Positions 5,698-10,178 of a stretch of DNA of 10,178 bases are shown here, in pieces. Numbering within the stretch: position 1 is the first letter of the stretch; every line of letters starts with the position of its first letter. The stretch lies in the NCBI GenBank assembly GCA_024635855.1, contig JAGXHZ010000019.1, positions 1 to 10,178 on the forward strand. Reading direction: 5' to 3'. The notes under the pieces were generated by a model, which was not told the DNA's origin, made no database searches, and saw nothing but the letters and a program-made list of their open reading frames with translations. Both the position numbers and the translations under genes were made by a program. The DNA is from Sulfuricurvum sp. Lineage in GTDB: Bacteria > Campylobacterota > Campylobacteria > Campylobacterales > Sulfurimonadaceae.

Positions 5698-6291
5698 TTA
5701 TAGCATACGCAACCAATAATCGGCATTGCGTTGCTCGTTAAAGAGGGTTGTACTTCCTCCATGTCCCGGATAAAGGGTTTTATCCTCTTTCAATAACTTC
5801 ATTTTTTCCAAACTTTTTTTCATATCAGATGGGTTTGAATAGGGAAAATCATACCGTCCGATAGAGTTGTGAAACAAAAAATCGCCGCTAAACATCACAT
5901 CGCCAATCTCAATCATTGAACATCCCGGACAATGCCCCGGAAAATGGTGAAACTTTACCTCAATCCCTTCTAAATCAAACGTCACATCCCCATCCACTTC
6001 AACATCAGGGTATGAAGCAGGTAAATCAGGCATAAACGTACTATTCGTAAGTAAAGGAAGATCACCTTTTGGTGTGTATAGAGGAATATTTAATTTTTCT
6101 TTGAGTTCCTGATTACTCCATACGTGGTCAAAATGTCCGTGGGTATTGAGAATTGCGATAGGATTAGTGACGTTTTCCATCACCCACTGTGTTGCTCCAA
6201 CACCCGGATCGATGATAATTTCTTTGCCGTCTATTTTGACGATATAGCAATTCGTCTGATACTCGCCCATCGGCTGTTTTAGGATTTCCAT
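5698..6291 (-). CDS. MBL-fold metallo-hydrolase, glyoxalase II-like
   Basis: A 197-residue cytoplasmic metallo-beta-lactamase-fold hydrolase of the small YcbL/glyoxalase II-like group. The metal ligands are complete: THGHFDH at 50-56 (H51, H53, D55, H56), H120 in FPGHCPGCS, D137 in FSGDFLF, and H177 in YPGHGG. IDPG (27-30) and the N-terminal NCYIV strand are also typical. It lacks the C-terminal glutathione-binding domain of full glyoxalase II (about 250 residues), so thioester hydrolysis of a small substrate is only a family-level guess. Cysteines C121 and C124 flank the metal site (HCPGC), which is uncommon and might bind metal or be redox-active. The ATG at 6291 has AAAGAAG upstream. A similar hydrolase gene lies near nadE in C. 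jejuni, as I recall. Confidence 0.9.
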   Translation of the reverse strand: MEILKQPMGEYQTNCYIVKIDGKEIIIDPGVGATQWVMENVTNPIAILNTHGHFDHVWSNQELKEKLNIPLYTPKGDLPLLTNSTFMPDLPASYPDVEVDGDVTFDLEGIEVKFHHFPGHCPGCSMIEIGDVMFSGDFLFHNSIGRYDFPYSNPSDMKKSLEKMKLLKEDKTLYPGHGGSTTLFNEQRNADYWLRML

Positions 6292-6316
6292 GTTAATTAC
6301 TTCTTTTTTTAATCAA

Positions 6317-6325
6317 ATTCTAGCA
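6317..6325 (-). promoter_or_regulatory. Extended -10 promoter of the MBL hydrolase gene
   Basis: Read on the minus strand this is TGCTAGAAT, an extended -10, placed 25 bases upstream of the ATG at 6291. It gives a leader of about 19 bases containing AAAGAAG. It interlocks with the divergent -10 at 6324-6329. Confidence 0.45.
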
Positions 6326-6329
6326 TAAT
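6324..6329 (+). promoter_or_regulatory. Predicted -10 box of the DUF455 gene, possibly giving a leaderless mRNA
   Basis: CATAAT sits seven bases before the ATG at 6337, so initiation would fall at or next to the start codon. No Shine-Dalgarno is visible before that ATG. The surrounding TAGCA-TAAT-TGCTA (6321-6334) is a small inverted repeat. Confidence 0.35.
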
Positions 6330-6336
6330 TGCTACT

Positions 6337-7149
6337 ATGGAACTTTATATAACATTGGAATCAATTTTAACGGCTTCTTCGTCTGCTTTGAAGATAGAAC
6401 TTTTTAAACGTTTTTATACCGCATATCTTCATGGAGATGTAACGCGAGAGGACTCGTTACCAATAATAGTATTTACTCATCCCTCTTATCATAATTTTTG
6501 TACCGTCATAGACCCAAAAGAGATTGTCAAACGGCAAAAATTAGGCGGTGTTCGCGGTCAAATACAGCTTTTACATTCGATTGCTCATATCGAATACAGT
6601 GCCATAGATTTAGCGTTGGATGCGGTGTATCGATTTCGGGATGTTGGGGATGAATTTAATGATGATTGGCTCAAAGTTGCGGATGATGAGGTGAGTCATT
6701 TTCTGATGATTGAAGGATTGTTGCAGGAATTTGGAAGTTTTTACGGTGAATTTCCTGTTCATAATGGATTGTTTGAAGCGTCGCTCAATACGATGAGTCT
6801 ATTGGAACGGATGGCGGTTGTCCCTCGCTATTTGGAAGCAAACGGGTTGGATGCAACTCCGCTTATCGTTTCCAAACTTGAGTCTTTGAAAGCCAATCCG
6901 ATGGTCGGGAAAATAATTCAGGCATTGCAGATTATCTTGGATGAGGAAATCGACCATGTCCACAGAGGCGATCGATGGTTTAAAGTGGCGTGTGAGCGTG
7001 AGAAGATTCATCCGGATGTTTATTTCGAGATCATCGAGCGTCACTATCCAAGCAGTTTTCCTCGTAAAGTGGGAATCAACTGTGAAGCGAGAGTATCTGC
7101 CGGATTTAGTGATGGTGAACTGAAACGTATATCATTAGTAAAGTGTTAA
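6337..7149 (+). CDS. DUF455 family ferritin-like protein, function unknown
   Basis: A 270-residue protein of the DUF455 group in the ferritin-like clan, all-helical and without signal peptide. Candidate di-metal ligands follow the ferritin-like pattern: H80/H84/E86 (LLHSIAHIEY), the ExxH pair E118/H121 (DDEVSHF), E157 (LLERMA), and a second ExxH pair E204/H207 (DEEIDHVHRGDRWF). Such four-helix diiron sites perform oxidations or hydroxylations in relatives (for example the tRNA hydroxylase MiaE belongs to the same clan), but no role is established for DUF455 to my knowledge. The ATG at 6337 gives the family-like N-terminal helix (LFKRFY, 22-27), although there is no ribosome binding site. It is monocistronic or reads into nadE, 60 bases downstream, which has its own promoter. 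Family call is good; activity is unknown. Confidence 0.85.
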   Translation: MELYITLESILTASSSALKIELFKRFYTAYLHGDVTREDSLPIIVFTHPSYHNFCTVIDPKEIVKRQKLGGVRGQIQLLHSIAHIEYSAIDLALDAVYRFRDVGDEFNDDWLKVADDEVSHFLMIEGLLQEFGSFYGEFPVHNGLFEASLNTMSLLERMAVVPRYLEANGLDATPLIVSKLESLKANPMVGKIIQALQIILDEEIDHVHRGDRWFKVACEREKIHPDVYFEIIERHYPSSFPRKVGINCEARVSAGFSDGELKRISLVKC

Positions 7150-7171
7150 CAACTTAACGCAAAAAATTAGT

Positions 7172-7177
7172 TATAAT
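7172..7177 (+). promoter_or_regulatory. Consensus -10 box of the nadE-degT-lpxK-argB operon
   Basis: A perfect TATAAT lies in the 60-base gap, 32 bases before the nadE start. It leaves a leader of about 25-30 bases with AAGG at 7199-7202. A clear -35 is absent. Confidence 0.6.
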
Positions 7178-7209
7178 GCAAATAGTTAAAATTTCAATAA
7201 GGTGTTTGT

Positions 7210-8010
7210 GTGAACAAGTATGAATTAATCAGCCGTTATTTGGTCGGTTTTTTACAATCAGAAGTTCTCAAAACTGGCTTTAAAAAAGTGGTCGTAGGGC
7301 TTAGTGGCGGGCTGGATTCAGCTGTGGTGGCAGTATTGGCGCACAAAGCATTCGGAGATGATCTGCTGTGCGTCAAAATGCCGTCTCACTATTCATCGCA
7401 AAGCTCGCTGAATGATGCCGATGCCTTGTGTGCAACGTTCGGACTGCGTAGTGAGACGCAGAGTATAGAGCCTTTGTTACGTGCGTATCAGAGTGCAGAT
7501 ATGTCACCTCTTCGGGTTGGGAATCTCTCGGCTCGGTTACGAATGGTGACACTGTTTGATATTTCTGCGCGCGAGAATGCTTTGGTGTTGGGTACAAGCA
7601 ACAAGAGTGAATTGATGCTTGGCTATGGGACGCTCTATGGAGATTTGGCAAGTGCGTTGAATCCCATCGGTGATTTGTATAAAACCGAAGTGTTTGAGCT
7701 TGCTCACTATTTAGGCGTGAACGACGCGATACTTTCTAAACCTCCCTCTGCGGATTTATGGGAAGGGCAAAGCGATGAGAATGAGATTGGCTATCCATAT
7801 TCTGATCTTGATCGTGTGTTAAAGCTGTACGTTGAATCACGCTTAACGCGCGATGAATTATTAGAGAGTGGCGAAAAAAGTGAATTAGTAGAATTAATTA
7901 TTCGTAAAATTTATCAAAATCAGTTCAAACGGAAGATGCCGATTATCGCAAAATTGACATCTCGTACCCTTAATCATGATTTTAATTATCCAAGAGATAT
8001 AACCCAATGA
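7210..8010 (+). CDS. nadE: NH3-dependent NAD+ synthetase
   Basis: Final step of NAD synthesis: amidates deamido-NAD (nicotinic acid adenine dinucleotide) with ammonia and ATP in the cytoplasm. The 266-residue protein is the short ammonia-using form, with no nitrilase/glutaminase domain. Motifs: the ATP-pyrophosphatase loop GLSGGLDSA (30-38), NLSARLRM (105-112), GTSNKSE (128-134), GYGTLYGD (138-145), the KPPSADLWEGQSDE loop (177-190) and the closing HDFNYPRD (256-263). All catalytic segments are intact. The GTG start at 7210 is chosen because AAGG sits seven bases upstream and the N-terminal helix is complete. First gene of a tightly packed operon; its TGA stop lies within the ribosome binding site of the next gene. 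Confidence 0.96.
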   Translation: MNKYELISRYLVGFLQSEVLKTGFKKVVVGLSGGLDSAVVAVLAHKAFGDDLLCVKMPSHYSSQSSLNDADALCATFGLRSETQSIEPLLRAYQSADMSPLRVGNLSARLRMVTLFDISARENALVLGTSNKSELMLGYGTLYGDLASALNPIGDLYKTEVFELAHYLGVNDAILSKPPSADLWEGQSDENEIGYPYSDLDRVLKLYVESRLTRDELLESGEKSELVELIIRKIYQNQFKRKMPIIAKLTSRTLNHDFNYPRDITQ

Positions 8011-8014
8011 GGAG
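8009..8014 (+). promoter_or_regulatory. Strong ribosome binding site overlapping the nadE stop
   Basis: GAGGAG overlaps the nadE TGA and is six bases before the ATG at 8021. This implies that translation of the DegT-fold gene is coupled to nadE. Confidence 0.7.
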
Positions 8015-8020
8015 CATACA

Positions 8021-9139
8021 ATGAGTATTCCATTTTTTAGAGTAGAAGTAGGCGGAGACGAACGTGAAAAGATAGATGAAGTATTTGACGGTGAAGCCCC
8101 GAATATTATTGAAGATTTAGAGTCTGCTTTTGAATCGTATATCGGTGCAACGTATGCCCTTTCAACCTCTCACGGTACGTCCGCACTTCATTTGGCGATG
8201 TTGGCGATTGATTTGAAACGCGGTGATAAGGTATTATGTTCGATTAATGCCTATCCTTCTGTCCCTGAAGTGGTACGTCATTTTGATGCAGAGCCTACAT
8301 TTATTGACATTAATCCGGAACTTTTTACGATTGATTTGGATAAACTCGAAGCTTATTTGCATGAGCATAAATCTAAAAAGCTTAAAGCAGTCATCGTATC
8401 GCACATAGCGGGACAGAGTATTGATCTGGATCGTTTGTATACTATTGCAAAGACGTATGATGTGAAGATTATCGAAGATGCAGCTGATGCGTTGGGTGCT
8501 ACCTATAAAGGTAAAAAAATCGGTTCAACGGGTGCGGATATTACCTGTTTTGATTTTAGTCCCCATTTGCGTCGCAATGTCTGCAATGGCGGAATGATGG
8601 TAAGTAATGATGAAGATATTATCGAGAGAGCCAAATCATTGCGTCATCATGCACTTGAAATTGACGATGATTCGTTGGGTTATGTCTATGACGTGACCGA
8701 TATCGGAAGCCAGTACACGATCAGTCCTCTCGATGCTGCGGTCATTTTGATTCAGCTTGAAAAACAAGATGAAATTATTGAGCGTCAACAAGAGATTGCA
8801 GCAATTTTCAATGAACGTCTAGCAGATGCTCCTCATATTACTTTGCCGGTTGTTGAACAAGATCACAGTTTTTCGCTTTACATTGTGAAAATCGATAAAA
8901 ATCGCGACTCGTTTGCACGTGAACTTAAAGAACGCGGAATTGAGACCGGATTGCATTACATTCCATTGCATTTATTGAGTTACTACAAAACAAAATATTC
9001 ACTGCGTATTAACGATTTTCCGGTTGCGTTACGTAATTACAGTCAAGTCCTCTCTATTCCTAACTATGCCGCGTTGAGCGATGCTGAAGTCGAAGAAATT
9101 TGTGATGCCATATTAGATGTGGCCGCGACACGCGTTTGA
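8021..9139 (+). CDS. DegT/DnrJ/EryC1/StrS-fold protein lacking the PLP Schiff-base lysine
   Basis: A 372-residue, full-length member of the sugar aminotransferase family (fold type I, normally PLP-dependent transamination of nucleotide-linked ketosugars). Seen: STSHGTSALHLAM (48-60, cofactor phosphate region), the EDAADALGATY stretch (152-162) with D153 that normally contacts the PLP ring nitrogen, GADITCFDFS (171-180), and the C-terminal HYIPLH (312-317) and VLSIPNY (343-349). In active members the lysine sits seven residues before the GG of GEGG. Here that position is L183 (PHLRRNVCNGG), with H182 and R184/R185 beside it and no lysine between K166 and K205. Ordinary transamination is therefore doubtful. 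It could be a dehydratase-like variant (ColD uses His there), a regulator, or a protein with another cofactor use. The reading frame is intact. Placement between nadE and lpxK hints at a cell-surface sugar link, but this is inference. Confidence 0.87.
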   Translation: MSIPFFRVEVGGDEREKIDEVFDGEAPNIIEDLESAFESYIGATYALSTSHGTSALHLAMLAIDLKRGDKVLCSINAYPSVPEVVRHFDAEPTFIDINPELFTIDLDKLEAYLHEHKSKKLKAVIVSHIAGQSIDLDRLYTIAKTYDVKIIEDAADALGATYKGKKIGSTGADITCFDFSPHLRRNVCNGGMMVSNDEDIIERAKSLRHHALEIDDDSLGYVYDVTDIGSQYTISPLDAAVILIQLEKQDEIIERQQEIAAIFNERLADAPHITLPVVEQDHSFSLYIVKIDKNRDSFARELKERGIETGLHYIPLHLLSYYKTKYSLRINDFPVALRNYSQVLSIPNYAALSDAEVEEICDAILDVAATRV

Positions 9140-10041
9140 AGCGTTTAGCTGTTTTATGGGGTGAGCGCTATTTTTATCACCCCACATTATTCCAAAAAAT
9201 ACTCTCCCTTTTACTTCTGCCATTGAGTTGGCTTTATTGTTTGATTGCATATATCCGTTATTCACGAAGCACGCCTAAAAATTTGGGAATTCGTGTGGTT
9301 AGCATTGGTAATTTAACGGTAGGCGGAAGCGGAAAAACTCCTTTAGTCATCGAGCTTGCTAAGCATTTTTCCAAACCAGCTATTATTTTACGCGGATATG
9401 GGAGAAAGAGCAAAGGGATGATTGTGGTCAAAGATCGCGATATTTTATGCGATTTCCATAAAAGCGGTGATGAGGCGATGTTGTATGCGCAAAGCCTTTC
9501 TCATGCAGTCGTTATTGTGTGTGAAAGTCGTGAGCATGGTATTTCTGAAGCTTTGGCAATGGGATGCGAGATGATATTCTTGGATGATGGATACGGAAAG
9601 CATGGCATTGAAAAACTGGATATCCTTATAGAGGTAAAAACTCCTAATAATTTTTGTCTCCCCAGTGGACCTTATCGTGAAAAACTATGGAGCAGTAAAT
9701 CGGTGATCGTGGTGCGAGAGGAAAAAACCTTTAAGCGTCACGTTAATATTAAAGATCCAACCTCTAAGATGGTGTTGGTAACGGCAATCGCACGACCCGA
9801 ACGATTGGATGAGTATTTGCCGGAGGTAGTGGAAAAAGTCTATTTTGAGGATCATCATTTTTTTACTCAATGGGAACTTGAAGCAATTGTTAAACGTACC
9901 GGAGCGACAAGTCTCTTGGTAACTTCAAAAGACTTTGTTAAAATATCATCTTTTAATCTCAACCTCTCTGTCTTAGAGCTCTCAATAGAACTTGATGAGA
10001 GTTTGATTACTACTGTAAAGGATTATGTATATGCTACGTAA
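9136..10041 (+). CDS. lpxK: Tetraacyldisaccharide 4'-kinase (lipid A synthesis)
   Basis: Phosphorylates the 4' position of the tetraacyldisaccharide-1-phosphate to give lipid IVA at the inner face of the cytoplasmic membrane. The 301-residue protein has an N-terminal hydrophobic helix (about 21-41), the Walker A loop GNLTVGGSGKTP (58-69), RGYGRK (86-91), GDEA (111-114), the Walker B-like FLDDGYGKHGI (148-158) with D150/D151, and SGPYRE (177-182). The second half has TAIARPERL (216-224), FEDHHFF (237-243) with D239/H240, and VTSKD (262-266). The TTG start at 9136 overlaps the preceding TGA in a TTGA arrangement, and no Shine-Dalgarno is obvious, which points to translational coupling. The start also gives the standard WGERYFYHP N-terminus. 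Its presence shows a Gram-negative cell envelope. Confidence 0.95.
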   Translation: MKRLAVLWGERYFYHPTLFQKILSLLLLPLSWLYCLIAYIRYSRSTPKNLGIRVVSIGNLTVGGSGKTPLVIELAKHFSKPAIILRGYGRKSKGMIVVKDRDILCDFHKSGDEAMLYAQSLSHAVVIVCESREHGISEALAMGCEMIFLDDGYGKHGIEKLDILIEVKTPNNFCLPSGPYREKLWSSKSVIVVREEKTFKRHVNIKDPTSKMVLVTAIARPERLDEYLPEVVEKVYFEDHHFFTQWELEAIVKRTGATSLLVTSKDFVKISSFNLNLSVLELSIELDESLITTVKDYVYAT

Positions 10042-10178
10042 AATTGAAACCGTTAAAACCCTCATGGACGCAATGCCGTTTATCAAAGAGTTCCGTGATG
10101 AGATTGTTGTCATAAAGTACGGCGGTTCCGCACAAAGTTCTGATGAGCTCAAAGCCAAATTCGCTCAAGATATCGTAC
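10031..10178 (+). CDS. argB: Acetylglutamate kinase, N-terminal part (runs off the window)
   Basis: The first 49 codons of N-acetylglutamate kinase, the second step of arginine synthesis, which phosphorylates N-acetylglutamate with ATP. The fragment shows the N-terminal helix (KTLMDAMPFIKEF, 9-21) and the nucleotide-binding strand and glycine loop VIKYGGSAQ (27-35), with the catalytic-type lysine K29. The ATG at 10031 overlaps the end of lpxK by 11 bases and has AAAGGA at 10017-10022 eight bases upstream. It is the last visible gene of the nadE operon, and the rest lies outside the window. Confidence 0.93.
   Translation, partial: MLRKIETVKTLMDAMPFIKEFRDEIVVIKYGGSAQSSDELKAKFAQDIV

Noticed and set aside
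7373..7651. His/Ser-rich open frame antisense to nadE
   Set aside because: It is fully opposite conserved nadE motifs and has no supporting start signals.
1..10178. tRNA, rRNA, CRISPR array, insertion sequence, prophage or defence genes
   Set aside because: I saw no cloverleaf-like segments, regular spaced repeats, transposase motifs or nuclease/helicase defence modules; the genes are all core-type.

Overview
The window looks like a chromosomal housekeeping stretch from a Campylobacterota (former Epsilonproteobacteria) genome. A Sulfuricurvum/Sulfurimonas-type organism is the best guess. This rests on moderate-to-low GC, promoters that show a clear -10 box but no convincing -35 box, and gene order. 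From memory, lipoprotein thioredoxin / 5-FTHF cyclo-ligase / RNase Y resembles the Campylobacter jejuni Cj1207c-Cj1208-Cj1209 neighbourhood. MBL hydrolase / nadE / lpxK resembles Cj0809c-Cj0810-Cj0811. I could not check either comparison here.

Layout: (1) 1-546, minus strand: a TlpA-like thioredoxin lipoprotein whose C-terminus is broken by an apparent one-base frameshift; the restored frame runs off the window edge. (2) 603-2724, plus: 5-formyltetrahydrofolate cyclo-ligase and RNase Y, overlapping by an unusual 89 bases. (3) 2842-3294, plus: a stand-alone CZB zinc-binding protein, convergent by a single base with (4) 3296-4174, minus, a FieF-like cation diffusion facilitator. (5) A compact divergent promoter with perfect dyad symmetry, then cmoB (wobble-uridine modification) and a hotdog thioesterase-like protein, 2 bases apart. 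(6) 5598-5697: a non-coding convergent gap packed with three consecutive perfect inverted repeats. (7) A minus-strand glyoxalase-II-like MBL hydrolase, divergent from a DUF455 ferritin-like protein. (8) A plus-strand operon from 7210 to the end: nadE, a DegT/DnrJ/EryC1/StrS-fold protein without the PLP lysine, lpxK, and the start of argB, with a 10-base gap and then 4- and 11-base overlaps.

The genes serve mostly core functions: folate one-carbon metabolism, mRNA turnover, tRNA modification, NAD synthesis, lipid A synthesis, arginine synthesis and periplasmic thiol redox. There is no sign of mobile elements, CRISPR, defence genes, rRNA or tRNA. I did not find a clear new multigene system. The points most worth following are the catalytic-lysine-less DegT-fold protein inside the nadE-lpxK-argB operon, the CZB/CDF zinc-linked pair, the triple inverted-repeat spacer, and the frameshift in the thioredoxin lipoprotein. 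No gene-free stretch exceeds about 120 bases.
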